From the NCBI GenBank assembly GCA_902766805.1, contig CACXFF010000005.1, positions 1-8,022 on the forward strand: a stretch of DNA of 8,022 nt, read 5' to 3'. The stretch's first letter is position 1; each line of letters begins with the position of its first letter. The stretch comes from an uncultured Coriobacteriaceae bacterium. GTDB taxonomy: Bacteria > Actinomycetota > Coriobacteriia > Coriobacteriales > Atopobiaceae. Below the pieces are notes generated by a model. That model was not told the DNA's origin. It was given only the letters and a program-made list of their open reading frames with translations, and made no database searches. Below, in pieces: positions 1 to 5,874 of the stretch. The position numbers were made by a program, and so were the translations under genes.

Positions 1-84
1 CGCGACCATCAGCAGCGTGTCGCCGCAGTCGTAGATGTCGCGGACCTTGCCAGATGCGTCGGGACGCAGGTCGATAGCGGACAT
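1..84 (-). CDS. purC: SAICAR synthase PurC, N-terminal fragment (runs off the window)
   Basis: Phosphoribosylaminoimidazole-succinocarboxamide synthase joins aspartate to CAIR with ATP in purine synthesis; the product, SAICAR, is a substrate of the PurB encoded at 4499-5848. Only the first 28 codons are present, starting at ATG 84 and open to the left edge. Residues 11-28 contain GKVRDIYDCGDTLLMVA, the glycine-rich nucleotide-binding start of the PurC family (usual form GKVRDIYD then a hydrophobic strand). A GGAG Shine-Dalgarno core lies 5 bases before the ATG. The gene follows the histidine kinase on the same strand after 81 bp, so it could be read through from it or use its own promoter (a TACAAT lies at 119-124). 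The identification rests on the short conserved N-terminus, which is distinctive. Confidence 0.92.
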   Translation of the reverse strand, partial: MSAIDLRPDASGKVRDIYDCGDTLLMVA

Positions 85-118
85 GGAAGCTCCAATCGTC
101 GGCGTGGTGTGCACCGAC

Positions 119-124
119 ATTGTA
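119..124 (-). promoter_or_regulatory. Possible -10 element of purC
   Basis: TACAAT on the minus strand, 34 bases before the purC start codon. No convincing -35 hexamer lies 16-18 bases upstream, so this is a weak call based on the -10 match and position. A small hairpin (CCCGT, 6-base loop, ACGGG; 146-161) sits between the kinase stop codon and this site, but it has no T-run and is not called a terminator. Confidence 0.3.
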
Positions 125-165
125 GCCGTCCTCATCCGTTGCTCCCCCGTGCGAGTACGGGTCGC

Positions 166-1392
166 TTATTCCTCTACGGGCATGTCACGCTCGAGGTCGG
201 CATCCTCGGCACCGACCAACGAGAAGCGCACACGCGGCAGGTGCAGGGTGAAGGTCGTGCCCTTGCCCAGCTCAGACTCCACCGTGATGTAGCCCTTGTG
301 CCGGTCCACGATTTCCTTGGTCACGGCCAAGCCCACGCCCAAGCCGCCCGCCACACGCTCGCGGCTGTTCTCCGCACGCCAGAAGCGCCCGAAGACATTG
401 GCCAGGTCCTCTTTGGCTATGCCGATGCCCGTGTCCTGCACCGAGATGAGCACGTCAGTGCGGTCTTGGTCGAGCTTGAGGATCACGTAACCGCCCGGCT
501 CGGTGTAACGCAGGGCGTTGGAGAGCAGGTTGACGATGCACTGACGGATCATGTCGCGGTCCACGTCGGCGTAGACTTCCTCGCGCGCCGTGTCTACACG
601 CAGGCGCAGGCGCAGGCCCGAATCGTGGAAGAGCTGGTGCTGGTTGTCGTAGATGGAGCGCACCAAGCCGATCATCTCAGTGCGCTGCGGGCGGAACGGC
701 GTGGTGCCGTTCTCGATGCGCGAGAGCTTGAGCATGGCGTCCACGAGACGCGACAGGCGGCGTACCTCGTGCTCCACCGACGCGAGGTGCTCGTCGTCGG
801 CAGGCATGACGCCATCACGCATGGCCTCTACCGTGGCCTGCATCGCCATGAGCGGTGTGCGCAGCTCGTGGGCGACGTCGGAGGTCAGGCGGTGCTCCAT
901 CTGCATGTCCTTTTCCAGATGGTTGGCCATGTCGTCGAAGGTCTCGCCCAATTTGCCGATCTCGTCTTCGCCGCTCAGCTGCGTGCGCGCCGTGAGGTCT
1001 CCGTTGCGGATCTGCCGTGCCGTGCTCGTGATGCGGTTGACCGGCTTGGCGAGGCTGTTCGCCATGATGTACGCGATGATGGACGAGACCGTGATGGCGA
1101 TGATACCGGCGAAAAGCACCGCGCTGAAGGTGTTCTGCCGGAACACCGCCTCTTCTTTGGTCAGGGGCGAGCCAGGCACCGACCACACACCCACAAGTGC
1201 CACGAGCAAGGCCACGACGGTGAACACCACCGTCGCCGACATGGCTAGGCTCATGCGACTCGTGAAACTGTGGTAGCGCTTGGTGTCCATGCGCGACGTG
1301 TCGTAGCTCGCGCGCGGCGCGTCAGAGCTCGACCCTCTGTCGGCGCCCTGTTCTTCGGCCAAACGCTGGCCAATGGTGAACTTGGCTGACAT
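166..1392 (-). CDS. Membrane sensor histidine kinase with HAMP domain and very short external loop
   Basis: A 408-residue inner-membrane kinase that autophosphorylates on His and passes the phosphate to the adjacent regulator (1513-2262). Two membrane helices are visible at about 49-71 and 90-111, leaving only about 18 external residues. A HAMP linker follows (112-163), then the dimerisation/phosphoacceptor H-box with VAHELRTPL (His175). The HATPase domain has N-box NLLSNALRYT (288-297), G1 DTGIGI (320-325), F-box FGRFWR (334-339) and G2 GGLGVGLAV (349-357). All catalytic boxes are intact and length is normal. The start at 1392 is chosen because GGGGGAGGG lies just upstream; a longer frame opens at 1461 but its extra 23 codons overlap a strong hairpin and lack any such site. 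A cytoplasmic N-terminal tail of about 48 residues, rich in Ser, Asp and Arg, precedes the first helix. The signal is unknown. Confidence 0.95.
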   Translation of the reverse strand: MSAKFTIGQRLAEEQGADRGSSSDAPRASYDTSRMDTKRYHSFTSRMSLAMSATVVFTVVALLVALVGVWSVPGSPLTKEEAVFRQNTFSAVLFAGIIAITVSSIIAYIMANSLAKPVNRITSTARQIRNGDLTARTQLSGEDEIGKLGETFDDMANHLEKDMQMEHRLTSDVAHELRTPLMAMQATVEAMRDGVMPADDEHLASVEHEVRRLSRLVDAMLKLSRIENGTTPFRPQRTEMIGLVRSIYDNQHQLFHDSGLRLRLRVDTAREEVYADVDRDMIRQCIVNLLSNALRYTEPGGYVILKLDQDRTDVLISVQDTGIGIAKEDLANVFGRFWRAENSRERVAGGLGVGLAVTKEIVDRHKGYITVESELGKGTTFTLHLPRVRFSLVGAEDADLERDMPVEE

Positions 1393-1395
1393 GCA

Positions 1396-1404
1396 CCCTC
1401 CCCC
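1396..1404 (-). promoter_or_regulatory. Ribosome binding site that fixes the kinase start
   Basis: GGGGGAGGG on the minus strand, ending 3 bases before ATG 1392, with the GGAGG core at 1397-1401. It favours the start at 1392 over the in-frame ATG at 1461. Confidence 0.7.
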
Positions 1405-1437
1405 GTGGACGACCAGACCGCTGGCTCGGTCATAGAG

Positions 1438-1482
1438 GGGGCGTGCGCGGGACAGGCACAAGCGCCGTCCCCCGCACGCCCC
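1438..1482 (-). promoter_or_regulatory. Strong hairpin between response regulator and kinase genes
   Basis: Two 16-base arms, 1438-1453 and 1467-1482, are complementary except for one C-C mismatch (1448/1472), with a 13-base loop. In the minus-strand transcript the hairpin begins about 30 bases after the regulator stop codon and ends 45 bases before the kinase start codon. The sequence after it (CCTCTATGACC) is not T-rich, so it is not a standard Rho-independent terminator. A second small hairpin (GACCG, 6-base loop, CGGTC; 1416-1431) follows. The likely role, by inference, is partial termination, pausing or mRNA stabilisation that keeps regulator output above kinase output. Confidence 0.65.
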
Positions 1483-1512
1483 GCATCACACCAGATCGTG
1501 CAAGCACTGAGC

Positions 1513-2262
1513 TTAGGCGTTCTGCTTGGCCTTCTTCTGGGCTTCGACGTAGGCCTGGTCCTCGGCGGGCACCTCGAAACGATAGCCCACGCCGTGCACC
1601 GTGTAGAGCCAGATGGGGTTCTTGGGATCGTCACCCAGCTTGGCACGCAGGTTCTTGACGTGAGAGTCGATGGTGCGCTCGTAGCCCTCGAAATCGTAGC
1701 CCAAGACCTTCTCGACGAGCTCCATGCGGGTGTACACGCGACCTGGGTAACGCGCGAGCGTGATGAGCAGCTTGAACTCCGAGGCAGTGAGGTCGACTTC
1801 CTTGCCATCCACCGTGACCTTGTGGCCAGAGATGTCGATGACGAGGCGGCCAAAGTCGAACACCTCAGGCTGGGGCTCTTCGGCGGCGTGGGCGCGGCGC
1901 AGCAGGGCACGCACGCGGGCCACGAGCTCGCGCGGGGAGAACGGCTTGATGAGGTAGTCGTCGGCACCCAGTTCCAGGCCGATGATGCGGTCCTCCACCT
2001 CGCCCTTGGCCGTGAGCATGATGATGGGCACATCACTCGTGTCGCGAACGGCGCGGCACACGCGCTCACCGGACAGCTTGGGGAGCATGAGGTCCAAGAT
2101 GATCATGTCAAAGGTGTGCTTCTCGAACTCCTCCAGGGCAGACTGGCCATCACCCACGCCACGCACCCAGTAACCTTCACGCTCGAGGTATGCCGCGACG
2201 GCGTCGCGAATGGTCTTCTCGTCCTCCACGAGGAGGATTTTCTTCACTTCGGCGTTCGACAT
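1513..2262 (-). CDS. OmpR-family response regulator
   Basis: A 249-residue DNA-binding regulator paired with the kinase at 166-1392. The receiver domain (about 8-122) has acidic pocket E13-D14, phosphoacceptor D57 (in ILDLMLP), T84 and K106 (in IKPFSPREL), all the expected active-site residues. The winged-helix effector domain (about 135-230) includes LTASEFKLL and the recognition/wing region ERTIDSHVKNLRAKLG followed by YTVHGVGYRFE. The C-terminal tail is a short Ala/Lys/Gln-rich stretch. The start at 2262 is preferred because AAGGGGG lies 8 bases upstream and the protein then starts directly at the receiver domain; an in-frame upstream ATG at 2340 would add 26 residues across the apparent promoter. 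The regulator comes first and the kinase second, the usual order. Its targets are not evident. Confidence 0.96.
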   Translation of the reverse strand: MSNAEVKKILLVEDEKTIRDAVAAYLEREGYWVRGVGDGQSALEEFEKHTFDMIILDLMLPKLSGERVCRAVRDTSDVPIIMLTAKGEVEDRIIGLELGADDYLIKPFSPRELVARVRALLRRAHAAEEPQPEVFDFGRLVIDISGHKVTVDGKEVDLTASEFKLLITLARYPGRVYTRMELVEKVLGYDFEGYERTIDSHVKNLRAKLGDDPKNPIWLYTVHGVGYRFEVPAEDQAYVEAQKKAKQNA

Positions 2263-2284
2263 ACGGGACCCCCTTCTATGACGC

Positions 2285-2298
2285 ACGTGCGACGTGCG
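2285..2298. repeat. Tandem 7-bp repeat ACGTGCG in the regulator leader
   Basis: ACGTGCG occurs twice head to tail (2285-2291, 2292-2298), and the first copy forms part of the 10-bp palindrome CGCACGTGCG (2282-2291). It lies between the likely promoter and the ribosome binding site of the response regulator gene. It could bind a regulator or be chance; it is short. Confidence 0.4.
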
Positions 2299-2308
2299 GA
2301 TTCTGCAG

Positions 2309-2326
2309 AAATGCGCATAGGCATTT
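2309..2326. promoter_or_regulatory. Inverted repeat at the regulator transcription start
   Basis: AAATGC, 6 bases, GCATTT: a perfect dyad just downstream of the TAGAAT at 2330-2335, where the transcript start would fall. The position suits an operator, for example for autoregulation, but this is inferred from geometry alone. Confidence 0.3.
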
Positions 2327-2329
2327 TTC

Positions 2330-2335
2330 ATTCTA
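2330..2335 (-). promoter_or_regulatory. Possible -10 element of the response regulator
   Basis: On the minus strand the sequence reads TTGTGGGTAGAATG, with -10-like TAGAAT 68 bases before the regulator start codon. No good -35 hexamer is visible. The same TGTGGGTA(G/C)AATG arrangement recurs at the TSCPD gene promoter (4396-4408), which strengthens both calls. Confidence 0.4.
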
Positions 2336-2461
2336 CCCACAAGGGCTTATGGAGAATCTTTTTTTGTGGCTAACGGTCGAAGAGTCTTGTCGGCGTCTGC
2401 AGGGGCCACGAAACGCAGCAGGGCTGTCGTATACAGAGCCATCGTGGCAGCCGCGCAAGAC

Positions 2462-2478
2462 CTGTCCTGCAAGGACAG
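2462..2478 (-). terminator. Possible weak terminator of the envelope-protein gene
   Basis: A perfect 7-bp stem (CTGTCCT / AGGACAG) with a 3-base loop, starting 27 bases after the stop codon of the gene ending at 2505. The following minus-strand bases (GTCTTGCG) are only slightly T-rich, so termination would be weak. The rest of the 242-bp gap 2263-2504 holds the regulator promoter elements. Confidence 0.35.
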
Positions 2479-2504
2479 CCCACGAGGACACGTGATCCCG
2501 AGTG

Positions 2505-3995
2505 TCAGTACTCCTCGGACTCCTCCGCCTCGGCGCGCGCCTGTTCCTCGGCGGCCTTCTCGGCCTCTTCCTGCGCCTTGGCTTTGGCCTCCTCGGCCTT
2601 CTTCTGTGCCATCTGCTCCGACGTCAGCAGATCGTAGGCGCGCACGTACACACCCGTGGGGTAGCCCGTGTTGGAGTCCTTGACCGTGGAATAGGTCACG
2701 AAGCTGTCCGTGTCGCCCGTTGCCGCAGGGTATTCGCCATAGTCCACAGCACGGTCTGCCGCCAACAGGACGCTGAAGGTCCCCGCCGGCTCGTCATAGA
2801 CGATGTAGCTGGACAGGCTCTTGAACGCATACACGCCGTCGCGGCCCCAGATGCCTGCGGCGGGCTCACGCGAGAGCCAGGTGATGTGCGACGACGAGGT
2901 ACCCAGGTAGTAGCCCATGTTGGCCAGCAGTCCGCCCGAGCCATAGGTCGCCTCTACGGCGAACGCGAACTGGTCGCCGATGCGCGTGGCGCGGAAGGGA
3001 CGTACCGTCGCGGGCATGACGAGCTGGTCGATCTGCTGGGTGGGGTCCGTCTTGGAAAGCGCGGTGATGCCGTAGTACGCGCTCGCTGTCTTACCGGCCA
3101 CGCGCGGCACCACGGTCACACAGTCCTTGCTCACGCTGGGCTCGCAGGCGAAGCGCCCAGGCGACTCCATGAGGATATCGGCACTGGATGAGCCGAGCTG
3201 CCAGCGGTACAGGTGCGAGTTCTCCTGCGTCTTGTCGCCCGTAAGCGAGGGCTGTACCTGCCACAGGACCTGGTTGCCCGTGCAACAGAAAAACGGCGGG
3301 TCCCAGTTGGCGTCCGCACTCCACAGCGCCGTGGCAGAGCCACTGAGCTGACCGTTGGCAAAGGCGCTGCCATACAGCGTCCAGGCGCGTGTGGACAAGT
3401 CTATCTCGCTCCACGCGTAGACGCTGTCGCTGCAGCGCGCGTCTAGCACCAGCGTGGCAGGAGTGTTGTTGATGGGCGTGGGCACGACCAGGGGGTTCTC
3501 GCCGGTCGAAATGTTGAAGGCGCCTGCCGCGGTGATGGACGCCGAGTCCGCGCCGGGTTGCACGACGGGAAGCCATGTGCCCTCGGCGGCGTTCAGGATG
3601 CTCCCCAAAGGCAGGGTCCACGACGCGCGCTCGACCAAGCGCAGGTCCTCTACCTGCTCGAACTCCTCGGTGATGTTCGTAGCGTCGCCTGAATCCACCA
3701 CGAGCGGCGCGCTAGGGTCTTCGGACGCCGCCTTGTCACGCTTGAGGGTCAGGTTGCGCACGACGAGCGCGCCCACGCCCACAGCACCGGCCGCAGCCGC
3801 GGCGCCCAAGGCGAACGAGCGCCTCGTGACCGTGGGGCCTTCGCCGTTGCCGTTCCTGTTGCCGTTGCCGTTGCCCGAGCCATGGCGGTCGTTGCCCCGA
3901 CGGTCAGGCTGGGGACGACGAAGCAGCTTCTTGAGCCCCTCGGGGACTTTGAATTCGAAGCGCTTGGGCTCTTTGGGCAGTTGGAAGCGTGGCAT
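2505..3995 (-). CDS. RR-type signal/anchor envelope protein of unknown function
   Basis: A 496-residue protein I do not recognise by family. Visible layout: a basic N-terminal cytoplasmic segment (1-40); a Gly/Asn linker (about 40-52) from a hexamer DNA repeat; then TRRSFALGAAAAAG (57-70), a twin-arginine motif followed by a hydrophobic stretch to about 79. No clear signal-peptidase site follows, so it probably stays anchored. The outer part (about 100-450) is rich in Ser, Thr, Trp and Tyr with repeated short strand-like blocks (e.g. VYAWSEIDLSTRAW, HLYRWQLG, HITWLSREPAAGIWG), suggesting a beta-propeller-like fold (inference). It has few Cys, including FFCCTGN. The C-terminus (about 455-496) is a highly charged Lys/Glu/Ala helix ending in EESEEY. 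The start codon has only a weak ribosome site and lies 24 bp after the TSCPD gene, suggesting cotranscription and translational coupling. Confidence 0.75.
   Translation of the reverse strand: MPRFQLPKEPKRFEFKVPEGLKKLLRRPQPDRRGNDRHGSGNGNGNRNGNGEGPTVTRRSFALGAAAAAGAVGVGALVVRNLTLKRDKAASEDPSAPLVVDSGDATNITEEFEQVEDLRLVERASWTLPLGSILNAAEGTWLPVVQPGADSASITAAGAFNISTGENPLVVPTPINNTPATLVLDARCSDSVYAWSEIDLSTRAWTLYGSAFANGQLSGSATALWSADANWDPPFFCCTGNQVLWQVQPSLTGDKTQENSHLYRWQLGSSSADILMESPGRFACEPSVSKDCVTVVPRVAGKTASAYYGITALSKTDPTQQIDQLVMPATVRPFRATRIGDQFAFAVEATYGSGGLLANMGYYLGTSSSHITWLSREPAAGIWGRDGVYAFKSLSSYIVYDEPAGTFSVLLAADRAVDYGEYPAATGDTDSFVTYSTVKDSNTGYPTGVYVRAYDLLTSEQMAQKKAEEAKAKAQEEAEKAAEEQARAEAEESEEY
3843..3872 (-). 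repeat. Short hexamer repeat encoding the Gly-Asn linker
   Basis: Five consecutive copies of GCCGTT (plus strand), the third copy altered to CCTGTT, encode alternating Gly/Asn residues (one Arg) in the envelope protein. Such an array can change length by slippage in steps of two residues without breaking the frame. Confidence 0.75.
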
Positions 3996-4019
3996 GGCGG
4001 CTGTGCGGCGCTCGGGCGC

Positions 4020-4286
4020 TTAGGCGGTGGCGCGGGCCTGTGCTTGGCGCAGGGCGATGGTCATCTGGTCGGCGCAGCTGGTGCCACGCGTCCTGCACTG
4101 GTTGCCTGCGAGAAGCTCCACGATCTCGTCCACCGGCTTGCCAGCGACGAGCTTGGCCACGGCTTTGGTGTTGCCGTTGCAGCCGCCGTCAAACGCGACC
4201 GACTCGATGGTCTTGCCGTCGTCGGAAATCTCGACGTGGATGTTGCGCGGGCACACGCGCTCGGGCGTGAAGTCCAGACTAATCAT
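4020..4286 (-). CDS. Small TSCPD-family protein (four-cysteine, likely metal-binding)
   Basis: An 88-residue protein matching the stand-alone TSCPD family, related to the C-terminal zinc-binding module of adenosylcobalamin-dependent ribonucleotide reductases; the job of the stand-alone form is not established. Visible features: FTPERVC (Cys12), FDGGCNGN (Cys36), GNQC (Cys64) and GTSCADQ (Cys71), the four conserved cysteines in family order. The name-giving TSCPD motif reads TSCAD here, with Pro replaced by Ala. The start at 4286 is set by AAGGAGG four bases upstream; a longer frame from 4430 would cross the promoter and has no family similarity. It is the first gene of a likely two-gene unit with the envelope protein (24 bp gap) and is divergent from purB. 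Confidence 0.9.
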   Translation of the reverse strand: MISLDFTPERVCPRNIHVEISDDGKTIESVAFDGGCNGNTKAVAKLVAGKPVDEIVELLAGNQCRTRGTSCADQMTIALRQAQARATA

Positions 4287-4290
4287 GTGT

Positions 4291-4297
4291 CCTCCTT
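4291..4297 (-). promoter_or_regulatory. Ribosome binding site that fixes the TSCPD gene start
   Basis: Perfect AAGGAGG on the minus strand, followed by ACAC and then ATG at 4286. It excludes the longer in-frame start at 4430. Confidence 0.85.
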
Positions 4298-4359
4298 GTG
4301 CTGCAGGCGAGTGCCAGCTTATAGAGGCAGCTCGACTGTGTGGGTTTGTCTGTGTACGC

Positions 4360-4380
4360 GGCCCGTCCCTCCGACGGGCC
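4360..4380 (-). promoter_or_regulatory. Leader hairpin upstream of the TSCPD gene
   Basis: A perfect 8-bp stem, GGCCCGTC / GACGGGCC, with a 5-base loop. In the minus-strand transcript the loop reads GGAGG, like a ribosome binding site core. It lies in a roughly 100-base leader and has no T-run after it, so it is not a standard terminator. A role in mRNA stability or attenuation is possible but unproven. Confidence 0.5.
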
Positions 4381-4395
4381 CGATTCAACGTGCCC

Positions 4396-4401
4396 ATTGT
4401 A
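4396..4401 (-). promoter_or_regulatory. Possible -10 element of the TSCPD/envelope unit
   Basis: Minus-strand TGTGGGTACAATGG places TACAAT 110 bases before the start codon, with the same TGTGGGTA context as at the response regulator gene. No clear -35 hexamer is seen. Confidence 0.45.
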
Positions 4402-4452
4402 CCCACACCAGACCTGTGGCACGCAGGCAAACCCGCACTTGTGACGGTACGG

Positions 4453-4458
4453 TAGAAT
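4453..4458 (+). promoter_or_regulatory. Possible -10 element of purB
   Basis: TAGAAT 40 bases before the purB start codon, inside GGTAGAATTAG. A consensus -35 is absent at the usual distance. The ribosome binding site is GGAAGGGA (4483-4490), 8 bases before ATG 4499. Confidence 0.4.
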
Positions 4459-4498
4459 TAGATACGTATGTGTTCGAGGCACGGAAGGGACAGTCGTC

Positions 4499-5848
4499 AT
4501 GATCGATCGCTACACGCGCCCGGAGATGGGCCACATCTTTTCGCTCGAGAACAAGTACGCCATCTGGCAGGAGATCGAGGTGCTCGCGTGCGAAGCCCAT
4601 GCCGAAATGGGCGTTATCGGCATCACACGCGAGGAGGCCGCTTGGATTCGTGAGCATGCACGCTTCGACCGCGCCGAAGTTGACGAGATCGAGGCCGTGA
4701 CCAACCACGACGTCATCGCCTTCCTCACCAACATGGGCAGCTACAGTGATGCCGAGGTACCCGAGGGCGAGCCCAAGCCCAGCCGTTGGGTGCACTACGG
4801 CATGACCAGCTCCGATCTGGGCGACACCGCGCTGTGCTACCAATTGGCCCAGGCCACCGACCTCATCATCGAGGACGTGCGAGAGCTGGGCGCCATCTGC
4901 CTGCGCCGTGCCTTCGAGGAGCGCGAGACCCTGTGCGTGGGCCGCACGCACGGCATCCATGCCGAGCCCATGACCTTCGGCATGAAGTTTGGCAGTTGGG
5001 CCTGGGAGCTGCGGCGCGACCTGGACCGCCTGATTGACGCGCGCAAGCAGGTGGCCGTGGGCGCCATCAGCGGCGCCGTGGGTACCTATTCCAGCATCGA
5101 CCCCTTCGTGGAGTCCTACGTGTGCGAGCACTTGGGTCTCGGCGGCGACCCGCTGTCCACGCAGGTCATCAGCCGTGACCACCACGCCTATCTGGCAGGC
5201 GTGCTCGCCACCACAGCCGCGAGCTGCGAGCGCATCGCACTGGAGGTCCGCAACCACCAAAAGACCGACACGCTGGAGGCCGAGGAGCCGTTCCGCCGCG
5301 GCCAGAAGGGCTCCAGCGCCATGCCCCACAAGCGCAACCCCATCACCGTGGAGAAGGTCTGCGGCCTGTCGCGCGTGGTCAAGGCCAACGCGCAGGTCGC
5401 GTTCGACAACGTGGCCCTGTGGCACGAGCGTGACATCTCCCACAGCTCCAACGAGCGAGTGGCCTTGGCCGACAGCTTCATCGCGCTCGACCACATGCTG
5501 CGCTGCCTTATCCGCATCATCGACGGGCTCGTGCTGTACCCCGCACGCATGCTGGCCAACCTCAACGCCACGCGCGGCCTCATCTACAGCTCCAAGGTGC
5601 TCTTGGCCCTCGTGGACACCGGCATCACGCGTGAGCAGGCCTACGCCATCGTCCAGCGCAACTCCATGCAGGTGTGGGACGACGTCCAGCAGGCGCGCGA
5701 GGGCCTCGACCTGCGCGGGCGGCTCGAAGCCGACCCGGAGTGCACGCTCACGGCCGAGCAGCTCGACGCGATATTTGACCCGTGGAGCTTCCTCGGGAGG
5801 ATTGATGCCGTGTTTGAGCGTCTAGAGGATTTGAGCTTCGACGAGTAG
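4499..5848 (+). CDS. purB: Adenylosuccinate lyase PurB
   Basis: A 449-residue cytoplasmic lyase that acts twice in purine synthesis, splitting SAICAR to AICAR and adenylosuccinate to AMP, each time releasing fumarate. The fumarase/aspartase superfamily signature is plain: GSSAMPHKRNP at 271-281, whose serines lie on the flexible catalytic loop. GRTHGIHAEP (148-157) holds the conserved His151. The HYGMTSSDLGDTA block near residue 100 is the substrate-binding region of the PurB branch, distinguishing it from ArgH. Length is normal for the family. The gene stands alone on the plus strand, divergent from the TSCPD gene, and is followed by a strong hairpin at 5875-5903. The start is supported by GGAAGGGA 8 bases upstream. 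Nothing looks truncated. Confidence 0.98.
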   Translation: MIDRYTRPEMGHIFSLENKYAIWQEIEVLACEAHAEMGVIGITREEAAWIREHARFDRAEVDEIEAVTNHDVIAFLTNMGSYSDAEVPEGEPKPSRWVHYGMTSSDLGDTALCYQLAQATDLIIEDVRELGAICLRRAFEERETLCVGRTHGIHAEPMTFGMKFGSWAWELRRDLDRLIDARKQVAVGAISGAVGTYSSIDPFVESYVCEHLGLGGDPLSTQVISRDHHAYLAGVLATTAASCERIALEVRNHQKTDTLEAEEPFRRGQKGSSAMPHKRNPITVEKVCGLSRVVKANAQVAFDNVALWHERDISHSSNERVALADSFIALDHMLRCLIRIIDGLVLYPARMLANLNATRGLIYSSKVLLALVDTGITREQAYAIVQRNSMQVWDDVQQAREGLDLRGRLEADPECTLTAEQLDAIFDPWSFLGRIDAVFERLEDLSFDE

Positions 5849-5874
5849 CTCACGCGCCATACTGTAAGTACCAC

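Larger units (their letters stand above)
4338..4439. repeat. 15-bp imperfect inverted repeat across the divergent control region
   Basis: Arms 4338-4352 (GTGTGGGTTTGTCTG) and 4425-4439 (CAGGCAAACCCGCAC) are complementary at 13 of 15 positions. An extra ACCCACAC lies at 4401-4408, next to the TSCPD -10 element. This gives three ACCC(A/G)CAC boxes between the TSCPD gene and purB. Neither predicted transcript contains both arms, so a protein-binding role is likelier than an RNA fold. Confidence 0.5.

Noticed and set aside
146..161. Hairpin after the kinase gene as a terminator
   Set aside because: The stem is only 5 bp and the following minus-strand sequence has no T-run, so read-through into purC cannot be excluded.
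109..1248. Long plus-strand open frame of 379 codons opposite the kinase
   Set aside because: It is the antisense shadow of a clear histidine kinase in G+C-rich sequence; its translation is His/Arg/Ala-rich without any domain and has no ribosome binding site.
1393..1461. N-terminal extension of the kinase by 23 residues from ATG 1461
   Set aside because: The extension overlaps the GC-rich hairpin, lacks a ribosome binding site, and a very strong site precedes the ATG at 1392.
2330..2365. Plus-strand terminator-like pattern ATTCT...AGAAT followed by seven T
   Set aside because: No plus-strand gene lies upstream, and the left arm coincides with the minus-strand -10 element; the T-run is better seen as an A-run upstream of that promoter.
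1405..2373. Plus-strand open frame of 322 codons opposite the response regulator
   Set aside because: It lies opposite a complete OmpR-type regulator and has low-complexity composition, so it is a shadow.
4287..4430. N-terminal extension of the TSCPD protein by 48 residues
   Set aside because: It covers the divergent promoter region and leader hairpin, and the AAGGAGG site fixes the shorter start at 4286.
4385..5494. Minus-strand open frame of 369 codons opposite purB
   Set aside because: It is antisense to a complete adenylosuccinate lyase, with Val/Ala/His-rich translation and no motif.
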